The notes below the pieces were generated by a model. The model was not told the origin of the DNA. It did no database searches and worked only from the letters and a program-made list of their open reading frames with translations. A program made the translations under genes and the position numbers. DNA of 64,000 nt from Segatella copri (lineage in GTDB: Bacteria > Bacteroidota > Bacteroidia > Bacteroidales > Bacteroidaceae), in contig NZ_CATKVU010000006.1 of NCBI RefSeq assembly GCF_949820605.1, positions 496,001-560,000 of the forward strand. The letters run 5' to 3'. This document shows positions 37,201 to 44,196 of the stretch, piece by piece (the stretch's first letter is position 1; the number at the start of each line of letters is the position of its first letter).

Positions 37201-38269
37201 CCCAGAGGGTCTTGTTTTCGTCTTGTGTTATGAAATTGCTTTCGCAGGTTGTGCGGTCCATCGGGTCGTCTTGGTCGGCAAAGAGCCACTGCTTCTGTCC
37301 GGTCTTCGTGTTGACGAGGGTTACTCCTATACCGTCTGTAAATGCCCATACCATACCGAAATCATCGGTATAAATCTTCTTTACTTCTGACAGAGGCTGA
37401 CTCGGGCTCTGTACGTTAATGATATCAAACTTAAAGGTGCGCGGGTTGTAGATTACTATACCCAGGTTGGTTGCCATCAGAAGCTGGTAACCTGTATTCT
37501 TCAGTTCGTTGATACGGGTTACTCCTTCCGGCATCGGTATCATGGTGAGTCGGTTCTGCAGGTCATATTTTGCCAGTTTGCCGTCTTCTGTTGCCAGAAA
37601 TACGTCTTCTCCCACCCATCTGATCCATTTGAAAGGCAGCTTGCTTGGAAATTTCGAATGATATATGCATGCGCCTTTGTCGGTAAACACCCATTCTCTT
37701 CCATGTGTATCCTGATGGATGTACCATACATTTTTGCTTCTGAGTCCCTTTTCTCCTACTTTGATGAGTTCTATGTTAAGCTTGTCATAAGAATCTCCTG
37801 TTGTTCTAACAGTTATTCCATTTTCAGCTGTAATCCATGTAGTCCCGTTTTTCAATGAATATACTTGGTTCACGCGCATGTCTATATTGAACATTTCGTT
37901 TATTCTTTTTCCCAATGGTCTAAACTGACATAAATGGGTATCGTATACGTAGAGCTGGTGGTCGTATGTGATACACCACACGTTGTTGGTATAGGATGGT
38001 TCTATTTTCAGTATACGGTTGGTTGGCAGAATGTCAATATCATCGGGGTTGTCTCTGAAAGTATGAAACTTGTAGCCGTCATAGAACGACAGTCCGTTCC
38101 ATGTACTGAACCACATGAGATTGTCTTTACCTTGTTTGAGGTCTGAGATGGTATTGGCAGCGAGTCCGTCTGTGATAGAGAATTTTCTCACATCGCAGTA
38201 GGGTACAGCTGCTGTCATGATGGTAGAGAGCAGTCCTAATAGGGTGATATATAATTTTCTTTTCATCAT
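34271..38269 (-). CDS. Hybrid two-component regulator (HTCS) with degenerate kinase
   Basis: 1332 residues. Order: signal peptide; periplasmic propeller repeats (about 25-740: GLAANTISDLKQGKDNLMWFST, GRIWIGTYGGGIALV and others); Y_Y_Y domain (about 785-850); membrane helix (about 878-894); a HisKA-like helix; acidic linker (about 955-1040); receiver domain (about 1046-1165); AraC-type HTH (about 1220-1328). The H-box reads DAANRLRTPLTLI: the usual phospho-acceptor His is Asn920. No HATPase_c follows; only about 125 residues separate it from the receiver. The receiver keeps D1052, phospho-acceptor D1094 and K1146. It probably still senses a ligand and binds DNA, without own kinase activity. 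No susCD pair is adjacent. Confidence 0.92.
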   Translation of the reverse strand: MMKRKLYITLLGLLSTIMTAAVPYCDVRKFSITDGLAANTISDLKQGKDNLMWFSTWNGLSFYDGYKFHTFRDNPDDIDILPTNRILKIEPSYTNNVWCITYDHQLYVYDTHLCQFRPLGKRINEMFNIDMRVNQVYSLKNGTTWITAENGITVRTTGDSYDKLNIELIKVGEKGLRSKNVWYIHQDTHGREWVFTDKGACIYHSKFPSKLPFKWIRWVGEDVFLATEDGKLAKYDLQNRLTMIPMPEGVTRINELKNTGYQLLMATNLGIVIYNPRTFKFDIINVQSPSQPLSEVKKIYTDDFGMVWAFTDGIGVTLVNTKTGQKQWLFADQDDPMDRTTCESNFITQDENKTLWVIPRGGTFSYFDRKAGKLVPYLLRSNSSCNYRIPKITKYELSDQGILWVTGSHDLTQIIFKNHPYIINKLDVGEDEVHSVNASPDGHIWAGYYNGIIQVLNASYQSIGYLSPSGQIVPQQVNFAEKGIMSIHFDIKGRAWIGTNGNGVYLIDKMQVRHFVYDANNPSSLPFDKIQDIVADRTGRIWIGTYGGGIALVKEAADGSISFISKRNGLPWEKQNYNCIRRICCTTTGTILVGTTDGLITFSDAFTNARKINYHKTYYIPNDTTSLAANDINNIIEHTSGKMYISQQGGFMEEIVSKSLLQDNLKMQYFRAIDVNEGIVQGMVEDNQGRIWVIRESSIDCVNPKTGQCNVFGPNDFDFNMSFSQSRPYHDPASNNISVGTPMGLITFNPATLKKSNYQPKVIFCSLHYSGEKESEPILHKDKVVIPANKRNLTITFASLDYQRKYQTRYLYRIDGYTAPGEWISNGSSNVIGFNRINHGDYVLKVKATNSHGVWSKYVAELPIEVRPTFWESIWGKFLMLILFFGIVGAIFYTYNQRQRENVTHEMSVMKNEFYNDAANRLRTPLTLIGAPVKTVLDTEPGITRKGKELLKMVADNANEMLVMLDKVQRYGNKTDFRTNSGLSEEDYDLSEGEKENGQIDDRNASDYLEEVNKQKEEKDEEAERPEEMGKEQKEAKVETELKNQTVLVVEDNADLRKFLYSILSPTYNVLLAENGKAGLVMARKETPDFILTDITMPVMDGLSMIHEIKQDTTLSNIPVMILSAKASVENQQRGFDEGVDSYITKPFSTPYLLGRIEAILTQRRNIQLDVIRKLKETGDKDAIAALRILPAAAPLPALNQAETSAENKAVDPNSELAFMAAQIQDRTMMRVFRFVVANSGNPELKIDDISNEIGMSRSVLYNKVKATTGMTPVDFVRHIRIKKACEMLRNTDDTLTSIAFAVGFTDPKYFSKVFKKETGIVPTEYRNRTQG

Positions 38270-38299
38270 TTTTTATTCGTATACGTTTATTAATCGCAA

Positions 38300-38307
38300 C
38301 AAAGGTA
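38300..38307 (-). promoter_or_regulatory. HTCS promoter -7 box
   Basis: TACCTTTG on the minus strand, 30 bp before the ATG. No TTTG -33 element. A GGTGTATTTTTTT sequence (38337) and GGGGTAATATTTG (38388-38400) lie upstream. Confidence 0.6.
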
Positions 38308-38387
38308 GTGAAAATAAATGAGATATCGTAGTTTTAGGTGTATTTTTTTATGTTATTGCATTAAATTATTCCACTTTTCATGTTATA

Positions 38388-38400
38388 GGGGTAATATTTG
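38388..38400. promoter_or_regulatory. Candidate operator upstream of the HTCS gene
   Basis: GGGGTAATATTTG, identical over 13 bp to 31226-31238. It is preceded by TGTTATA, and GGTTGA follows, as after the second copy at 31247-31259. It may be an autoregulatory site. Confidence 0.45.
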
Positions 38401-38437
38401 GTTGATTTGCTGGTGGTTCTTTTTTATGTTATGCCTA

Positions 38438-38474
38438 ACAAAAAACTCCCCCGATAAATGAATATCGGGGGAGT
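38438..38474 (-). terminator. Terminator of the secreted sorting-tail protein gene
   Basis: A 12-bp perfect stem ACTCCCCCGATA/TATCGGGGGAGT with a 6-nt loop. On the minus strand it is followed by TTTTTTG. Confidence 0.9.
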
Positions 38475-38501
38475 AGTAGGGATATGTTGTTTTGAATTTG
38501 A

Positions 38502-39710
38502 TTACTTCTGAATCATCTTCTTTCCGTTCTTGATGACTACACCCTTGTAAGCCTTGGTTACCTTCTGGCCTGCGAGGTTGTAAACAGGAGCGTTCTTTGC
38601 AGCTTCATCTGTTGTAATGTTAGTGATGCTGGTAGGTTCAAACTTTTCTACAGCCTTGATAGGGAGAACTTCAGGGATATTTTTGAATATTACACCGAAA
38701 ATACCGGTTAAGGTATATTTTTCTCCTTCTGTTAATTTTGAAACACCACCAATACCGCTAAACTTATCGTAAATCATAATCTTGTTTTCACCATCATTAG
38801 CATAGTTGTTGAATTTACCTGTAGTATACTCTTCTTTGCTGAATGTGAACTCCTTAATCTTGATAAGGTCGTTGGTGTATTTGCCATCAAGGATGTCCTT
38901 TACAGTTGCAATAACAGGTTCAGCAGCTTCGTTGCTCTCTGTGATTTTGAGATTTTCGTCGTTTGTTTCCTTGCTTGCTGACAGATAAGGAATTCCTGCG
39001 TCATAAGCCAAATTTACCTTAACAGTACCGCTAATGATGCTGTTTACAGGCATATCGATTCCTAAAGTTCTCATTTCGATAGCAGTGTCACCTTCACGTA
39101 CGTAAGTATTTACGGTTCCCTTGTAGCTGTTTACGTATAATACCTTTGCGTTTGTGAGTTTGAGATTGATGTAATCCTTAGCTTCTTTATTGTTAGCCAA
39201 GAGTTCCTTTACACTTGCTGCATCGGTGTACTCTATCTTGGTACCAGCAAGCGTAACTTTGATAGACTTGATTTGGGTGGTGCCAGCAATTGTATATACA
39301 ACTTTGTTTGCATCACCTGTCCAAGAACCATTATTGTTAGTACCTACGTCAGCTTTGTTATTATCATTCCATTTTCCATTAATAATGTCGATAGAAGCAA
39401 TCTTCTTGTCAGCAGGTGCTTGAATCGTAAGCGTTCCACTGTACATTCTGAGACGTGGTGACCTATTCCAGATTCGGTTTTCATTCGAACCAGAAGTTTT
39501 TTCAGAAACTGTTACAGAAATGCCATTTGTTGTACATGTCATGGCTTTGGTGATATCTCCATCTTTAGAATCTGAAGAAGATGTACCTGTCAGTTCTGGG
39601 AAGAGTGTTTTGTAATCATTGTCAAAGTCAAAAGTTACTTCCTGTGCAAACGTAACGCTAGCTACGAACGCCAGAACCAATGATAATGAATAGCGTAAAA
39701 ATTTGTTCAT
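38502..39710 (-). CDS. Secreted protein with jelly-roll/OB-like domains and C-terminal sorting-like tail
   Basis: 402 residues. Signal peptide ending VTFAQ. Residues about 22-150 form a beta-rich domain (RLRMYSGTLTIQAPADKKIASIDI, SWTGDANKVVYTIAGTTQIKSIKVTLA). A similar pattern ends the lipoprotein at 42677. The middle (about 155-370) looks like OB-fold repeats (LTNAKVLYVNSYKGTVNTYV, TEGEKYTLTGIFGVI). The tail PVYNLAGQKVTKAYKGVVIK resembles the C-terminal module of Prevotella secreted proteins handled by type 9 secretion. No enzyme motif. The substrate is unknown; OB folds would fit nucleic acid or glycan binding. Confidence 0.7.
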   Translation of the reverse strand: MNKFLRYSLSLVLAFVASVTFAQEVTFDFDNDYKTLFPELTGTSSSDSKDGDITKAMTCTTNGISVTVSEKTSGSNENRIWNRSPRLRMYSGTLTIQAPADKKIASIDIINGKWNDNNKADVGTNNNGSWTGDANKVVYTIAGTTQIKSIKVTLAGTKIEYTDAASVKELLANNKEAKDYINLKLTNAKVLYVNSYKGTVNTYVREGDTAIEMRTLGIDMPVNSIISGTVKVNLAYDAGIPYLSASKETNDENLKITESNEAAEPVIATVKDILDGKYTNDLIKIKEFTFSKEEYTTGKFNNYANDGENKIMIYDKFSGIGGVSKLTEGEKYTLTGIFGVIFKNIPEVLPIKAVEKFEPTSITNITTDEAAKNAPVYNLAGQKVTKAYKGVVIKNGKKMIQK

Positions 39711-39834
39711 AACTTAATAATTTTAAAGGTTTAACGTATAATTAATAAACTGTTGAAACTCATTTTGTGAGCGCATTCTTAGAATTTGCTTTGTGCTAAA
39801 AGCATGTTCTTTGAATAATTACTTATTTATGATG

Positions 39835-39842
39835 CAAAGATA
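39835..39842 (-). promoter_or_regulatory. Promoter -7 box of the sorting-tail protein gene
   Basis: TATCTTTG followed by CATC on the minus strand, about 125 bp before the start at 39710, giving a leader of about 118 nt. Confidence 0.6.
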
Positions 39843-39969
39843 CGAAAAATATCGATACAATGTGTTAAGAAGGTGTTAAATCTTTGATACAGAGAAAGAA
39901 ATATCATCAAAAAAGGCGGTTGTTTTTGAAAGAATAGGGATTTCCCCCTCAGTTTGTATCCTTTTCCCC

Positions 39970-40000
39970 TTTGATGCAGACGAAAAATCCACTACCTTTG
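39970..40000 (+). promoter_or_regulatory. Promoter of the D/Y/W-rich lipoprotein gene
   Basis: TTTG (39970-39973), 19 bp, TACCTTTG (39993-40000), then CA. Full consensus. Leader about 80 nt. Confidence 0.8.
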
Positions 40001-40086
40001 CATCGAGTTCAAGAAAGAATGCTGTTCTTCGAGAACTCAATAATTAGAAGATATAAGAATATAAATAACTTAACTGATAAATTGAT

Positions 40087-40800
40087 ATGAAAAAATATAA
40101 TCGGATATGGATGTGGATGGCGATAGCTGCAGCATCTTTCTCATTTACCTCATGTGATGATGATTATTGGCATGATGATTATTACTGGTATGATGACTAT
40201 AATCAGGGTGGCTGGGGATGGAATCAGGGCGACTGGAACAACGGTTCTAACGGCTCTCAGAATGATTACCTGCTGTCGGAGGCTCAGACTCTTACAGGCG
40301 ACTGGAGAGGCTCTGTGATGCTCTCTGAACTTGCTGAGGACGGCCAGTCTCGCAATAACTACAGTTTCAATGCCGAGATGACGTTCTATCAGGCGGGTGA
40401 TAAGGTTAACTCGCTCAGTGGTAATGGTGTAGAAGTGGATTATGCCGATGATGGAAGCAATGAATCCCAGACTCTGAAGTTTACCTGGTACATCGATAAG
40501 AATGGTGATATTTATATCCGTTATAATGATTCTGGTGCTACCTATGTGATGGATGCAGGTGCTAAGCAGTATGGTTTCTATCTGGGTGATGAAAAGGGTC
40601 AGGATGTGTTCTATGGTTTTATGATAGGAACAGGTAAGGCTAAGGGTGATGTGATGCAAATTGATTTAGTACGCTACGATCCGAGTGGAGCCCGTAAGAA
40701 GACCCGTTCTGCTGCAACCGATTCCGTAGCTTCTAGCTTCGGTAAGGCTACCGGCAGGGCATTCATGCCACATGCAATCAAGAAGTTGCCAAGAAGATGA
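40087..40800 (+). CDS. Surface lipoprotein with D/Y/W/G-rich N-terminus, unknown function
   Basis: 237 residues. Lipobox FTSC (Cys 19) is followed at once by DDD, a pattern matching the acidic lipoprotein export signal of Bacteroidota surface lipoproteins. Residues about 20-55 are almost only Asp, Tyr, Trp, Gly, Asn and Gln (repeats of DDY and GGWGWNQG type). A beta-rich domain follows (about 60-190: LTGDWRGSVML, YSFNAEMTFYQAGD, LKFTWYIDKNGDIYIRY, KQYGFYLGDEKGQDVFYGF), resembling lipocalin-like stress lipoproteins by pattern only. The tail is basic. No function assigned. Confidence 0.75.
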   Translation: MKKYNRIWMWMAIAAASFSFTSCDDDYWHDDYYWYDDYNQGGWGWNQGDWNNGSNGSQNDYLLSEAQTLTGDWRGSVMLSELAEDGQSRNNYSFNAEMTFYQAGDKVNSLSGNGVEVDYADDGSNESQTLKFTWYIDKNGDIYIRYNDSGATYVMDAGAKQYGFYLGDEKGQDVFYGFMIGTGKAKGDVMQIDLVRYDPSGARKKTRSAATDSVASSFGKATGRAFMPHAIKKLPRR

Positions 40801-40815
40801 TGATATAAACCAAGA

Positions 40816-40849
40816 AATCCGCTCTCTCATTGATTTGAAAGAGCGGATT
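40816..40849. terminator. Two-way terminator between convergent genes
   Basis: AATCCGCTCT/AGAGCGGATT, 10-bp stem with a 14-nt loop, followed by CTTTTGTTT. It serves the lipoprotein gene and probably the nuclease gene on the other strand. Confidence 0.8.
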
Positions 40850-40876
40850 CTTTTGTTTGTATATAGCCTGATTTAT

Positions 40877-41920
40877 TTAAAGCCCCAGATTCTTGATGAT
40901 TTCTGCATCTACGTTTTCCACTTCCTTCTCGATTTCATCAGGGAGATTACAGAAGAAGTCGATGCCGGTTTTGTCTTCCAGCGTCTTGATGTTTACGACA
41001 TAGTTGCCGAGCTTATCGCCCTTTTCAAATGCCTTGTTCTCGTGAGGGAACCAGTAGCCGAAAGCGCTGTATTTGTGCTTGTTACTTTTCGTATCAAACG
41101 TTTTTTCCAATATTGCTACAAAGAAATACTTTGGTACTGGGATGTAACCTGTTGTTGCAGTATAGACCGTTTGTCTTCCGTTGATATATTCAATAATGTT
41201 TTCAGGACTGTCTATAGTACCGCCTTTTACAACAAATAGAGTATCCTTGTCATTTATTATAGCATTGGCTTTTTTCCTCAAGGCGTTCTCCATTTGTATC
41301 CATGTTCCGTTCTGGTTGAATTTGGCATATTGTGGTTGCATGTTGGTCAGAAAGTCTGTCTGTCTTTCCTGGGTACTGTTTAATCTTCTGTCGCCTGATG
41401 GGCAGATGTGTCCATGATCATATCTTCCATTGCCTTTATATGGATCATAAGTGAAGTCTACCACTCCATATAGAGACTTTAAATCTGTATCAGATGGATA
41501 ATCATCATCAGGTCTACCAACATTGTTTTTATTGTTTCCTGTATGGAAAGTGTAGCAGCTCCATCTCTGGCTCTTCATGTTGTCATCCCATTCTGTAGAA
41601 TAGTTCAACATACCTGTTGTATTATCCATGTGAACGATGGCATAGCTGGTACCATTGTTCTTGAGCTTTGGGAACTCTAGACCGCCGATAGCGTTTCTTA
41701 CCACTTGTGGCATGTTGGCAGTAGCCACATTCTTATTTGTATTGTTCTTATCGGTTGATTTACCACCGGTAGTGCCACCTGTGCTTCCACCACCTGTATT
41801 ACCGCCACCGGTTGTACCACCATTTTCAGGATAATAGAACTGCAGGGTATCGTCAGTGCCGCAGGCGGAGAACGTCATCGCAGCAACGAGCGCGAAGATA
41901 AAAAACTTAGTATGCTTCAT
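40877..41920 (-). CDS. DNA/RNA non-specific endonuclease, lipoprotein
   Basis: 347 residues. Lipobox FSAC (Cys 20) is followed by GTDD, then a Gly/Thr-rich linker (about 35-55) that would hold the enzyme away from the membrane. The beta-beta-alpha metal nuclease domain (about 85-335) has YDHGHICPSGDR (D168, H169, G170, catalytic H171) and the metal Asn region LTNMQPQYAKFNQNGTW. The usual motif is DRGH; here Arg is His. It probably degrades DNA and RNA at the cell surface. Next to an OB-fold/TonB-dependent receptor operon and a secreted EEP nuclease. Confidence 0.9.
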   Translation of the reverse strand: MKHTKFFIFALVAAMTFSACGTDDTLQFYYPENGGTTGGGNTGGGSTGGTTGGKSTDKNNTNKNVATANMPQVVRNAIGGLEFPKLKNNGTSYAIVHMDNTTGMLNYSTEWDDNMKSQRWSCYTFHTGNNKNNVGRPDDDYPSDTDLKSLYGVVDFTYDPYKGNGRYDHGHICPSGDRRLNSTQERQTDFLTNMQPQYAKFNQNGTWIQMENALRKKANAIINDKDTLFVVKGGTIDSPENIIEYINGRQTVYTATTGYIPVPKYFFVAILEKTFDTKSNKHKYSAFGYWFPHENKAFEKGDKLGNYVVNIKTLEDKTGIDFFCNLPDEIEKEVENVDAEIIKNLGL

Positions 41921-42009
41921 AAAATTCTCGATAATGTTTTGAAGTTAAAGATTAAGTACTTTCTATATAATAATGTATGTAGAAATCGATTGCATGAGGA
42001 TAGAATAGC

Positions 42010-42056
42010 GAAAAAAAGTGCATTCCTACGTATATGCAACTACGCTGGAATGCACT
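42010..42056 (-). terminator. rpmE2 terminator
   Basis: AGTGCATTCC (42017-42026) pairs with GGAATGCACT (42047-42056). The minus strand continues with seven T. Confidence 0.88.
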
Positions 42057-42103
42057 CAGTATCTTTGCGATAATAAATATATCCTTATAAAAAAGGTATA
42101 TTA

Positions 42104-42355
42104 TTACTTCTTCAATTTGCCGTAACGGTTCATGAAGCGGTCTACGCGACCCGCTGTATCAACGAGCTTGCTCTTACCTGTGTAGAATGGGTGAGATGTG
42201 CTAGAGATTTCAATCTTAACAACTGGATAAGTCTCGCCTTCGAATTCAACAGTGTCGTTAGTCTTGCATGTAGACTGAGAGAGGAACATATCGCCGTTAG
42301 ACATATCCTTGAATACTACAGGACGATAATTCTCTGGATGAATACCTTTTTTCAT
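42104..42355 (-). CDS. rpmE2: Type B 50S ribosomal protein L31
   Basis: 83 residues, the zinc-free (C-minus) form: a single Cys and no CxxC pair, with the type B signature [20 protein letters not shown]. Starts [15 protein letters not shown]. It has its own promoter and a leader of about 110 nt, and it is followed by a strong terminator, so it is monocistronic. In many bacteria the C-minus paralogue replaces zinc L31 under zinc shortage; whether a second L31 exists here cannot be seen. Confidence 0.96.
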   Translation of the reverse strand: MKKGIHPENYRPVVFKDMSNGDMFLSQSTCKTNDTVEFEGETYPVVKIEISSTSHPFYTGKSKLVDTAGRVDRFMNRYGKLKK

Positions 42356-42472
42356 TTTTCTTTTTTATTTTTATTGGGTTATTAAAATTAGACGTCATGG
42401 GGATGCTTGCTGCATCATTTCGTGTCCCTTATCGGGGCATGCCCATTATAGCCTGTTATCAATTTCAGGCTG

Positions 42473-42505
42473 CAAAGTTACGCTTTTTTCCTGAAACCAC
42501 CAAAT
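42473..42505 (-). promoter_or_regulatory. rpmE2 promoter
   Basis: Minus strand TTTG near 42501-42504, 20 bp, TAACTTTG (42473-42480), then CA. The leader of about 110 nt holds a GGGCATGCCC palindrome. Confidence 0.7.
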
Positions 42506-42600
42506 TTTTCCTCTTCTTTTTAAGAAATATTTTGGAAAAGAGCATAATACGTAGGTTCGCGTTCCCTCCTGACATCTGTGTCTTTAATGGATGAAAAGAA

Positions 42601-42639
42601 ATCCCCATCGCCTCTGTTTGGGTAGAGGACGATGGGGAT
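42601..42639. terminator. Terminator of the receptor/lipoprotein operon
   Basis: ATCCCCATCG-CTCT pairs with AGAG-CGATGGGGAT with small bulges. The minus strand continues TTTCTTTT. Confidence 0.8.
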
Positions 42640-42676
42640 CAGTATTTTTTCTAATACATAATATCTACTAGGGGAA

Positions 42677-44152
42677 TTACTTTGCGTATACGATTTCCAT
42701 CTTGGCAATACGGAGCTGAACGCCACCGCCTGTACCATCGAAGGTATTTGTATAGGTTGCTGTATTTCCTGCGAATACTACTGTAGCAGTTTTGTTACCT
42801 ACAGCATTCCAGTTCTTGTTTGTATCGTATGTGCAAGTAAAGATGATCTTTGCGATAGGCTTGCTGGCTGTGAAAGTCATCTTGTTGTTTGCATAGATAC
42901 GCAACTCTTTAAACTTTGCGTTGTAAGCAGGATTGTTTGTACCACTGTTCTTGTCAAATGCGATAACTGTGCCGTCAGACAATTTGATCTCTGTAAGAGT
43001 AGCATCAGGTTTCAATGCGCTGACGTCATCAATCTTAAGGCTTTCGCCGGCTGTTACACTGCTATTAGCCAACGTTACGGTCAGGCCGTTGATGGTAATG
43101 CCGTCTTTTGTAGCAGGAGTATCAGGCTTTGATGGAGTGTCTGGAGTTCCTCCTGTAGCCTCTTTCACTGAGAGATTCTTTACTTCCCATGTTCCAGATG
43201 AAGCTGCGCAGGCATAGTGGAGAGCGATAACAACATTCTTCTTGCCCTTGAAGGCTGAGAGATCGTGCTTGTAGGTTTCCCAGGTTTTCCAATCCACACC
43301 TTCCTTCATTGTGCCAGTAATGTCAGTCCACTTGGTTGTTGCTGGGTCACCAGTGTAATTGTCTGTGATGAGAACCTGATTCTTTACTCCCTCAACGGCT
43401 GCACCATCTTTGGTAACATAACGGAGTATGTAAGAGAATTCCAATGTCGCGCCTTTAGATGCAGAGAGGTCGATAGCCTTAGATACAATGTAGCTTTCTG
43501 AAGGAGTTGTTGTCTTAGAGGTAAAATCGTAACCTGTAGCCTTTGCATAGCCATAAGAGTCGATGACCCATGCTGTACCCTTGATGGTCTTGGCTGTGAA
43601 AGAACCGAAGCTCTTGCTGAAGGTTTCGTTGATGTAGCCGTCTCCCGGAGTATCTGGAGTTGAACCGCCCATTGGCTTACCGTTGAGTGTTACAACATAG
43701 TTGCCCGTGTCATACTCTTTGGTGCCATTGAAGTTTTTTGCCTTTCCGCAAATCACCACCTCATCGCCTGGCTTGAGAGCATCCTCGCCTGAGAACTTGG
43801 TGCGGTTAGGACCAGCGTAGCCATTGAATACATAAAACTGATTGGCAGCTGTGCCATCGTCGGAGATGTAATATTTCAAGCTGCCATAGTTGGGATCATA
43901 GCTGCCTTCCTTAACAGATACCACCTTACCCTTGGTGTAAACTTCCTGGTCGGCACTTCCGCCATCCTCGATATACTTAACGATACCAGCCACATTGAAT
44001 GGGTCTGCAGCAGTACCTGTACCCTTAGGCTCGCCAGCACTTGGAGCTTCAGGCTTGGTAGGCAATGTGTAAGGTTCTGGCACATCCTCACAGCTAATGA
44101 ATGTGAAGGCAGCCATAGCCGCCATCAAAACTGAAAATATATACTTTTTCAT
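42677..44152 (-). CDS. Surface lipoprotein with OB-fold (DUF6359-like) and jelly-roll domains
   Basis: 491 residues. Lipobox FISC (Cys 21) then EDVPEPY. Residues about 45-160 form an OB-fold-like domain (GTAADPFNVAGIVKYI, EVYTKGKVVSVKEGSY, PGDEVVICGKAKNFNGTKEY). About 175-335 is a choice-of-anchor-J-like jelly roll (INETFSKSFGSFTAKTIKG, WVIDSYGYAKATGYD, WETYKHDLSAFKGKKNVVIALHY). About 390-491 is a C-terminal beta module (ELRIYANNKMTFTASKPIAKI) like that of the protein at 38502. Third gene of the receptor operon, 44 bp after the DUF5689 gene. A surface binding role is inferred; no catalytic motif. Confidence 0.8.
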   Translation of the reverse strand: MKKYIFSVLMAAMAAFTFISCEDVPEPYTLPTKPEAPSAGEPKGTGTAADPFNVAGIVKYIEDGGSADQEVYTKGKVVSVKEGSYDPNYGSLKYYISDDGTAANQFYVFNGYAGPNRTKFSGEDALKPGDEVVICGKAKNFNGTKEYDTGNYVVTLNGKPMGGSTPDTPGDGYINETFSKSFGSFTAKTIKGTAWVIDSYGYAKATGYDFTSKTTTPSESYIVSKAIDLSASKGATLEFSYILRYVTKDGAAVEGVKNQVLITDNYTGDPATTKWTDITGTMKEGVDWKTWETYKHDLSAFKGKKNVVIALHYACAASSGTWEVKNLSVKEATGGTPDTPSKPDTPATKDGITINGLTVTLANSSVTAGESLKIDDVSALKPDATLTEIKLSDGTVIAFDKNSGTNNPAYNAKFKELRIYANNKMTFTASKPIAKIIFTCTYDTNKNWNAVGNKTATVVFAGNTATYTNTFDGTGGGVQLRIAKMEIVYAK

Positions 44153-44196
44153 ATTATTGTCTTTTTAAATATTGTTACTATTTTGATAATCAGTAA

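Larger units (their letters stand above)
39711..40086. other. 376-bp divergent gap between two secreted-protein genes
   Basis: It holds a minus-strand TATCTTTG box (39835-39842) for the gene ending at 38502 and a strong plus-strand promoter (39970-40000) for the lipoprotein gene at 40087. Otherwise AT-rich, with nothing recognised. Confidence 0.7.
42356..42676. other. 321-bp gap upstream of rpmE2
   Basis: It holds the rpmE2 leader and promoter and a hairpin terminator for the TonB-dependent receptor operon (42601-42639). No further gene seen. Confidence 0.75.
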
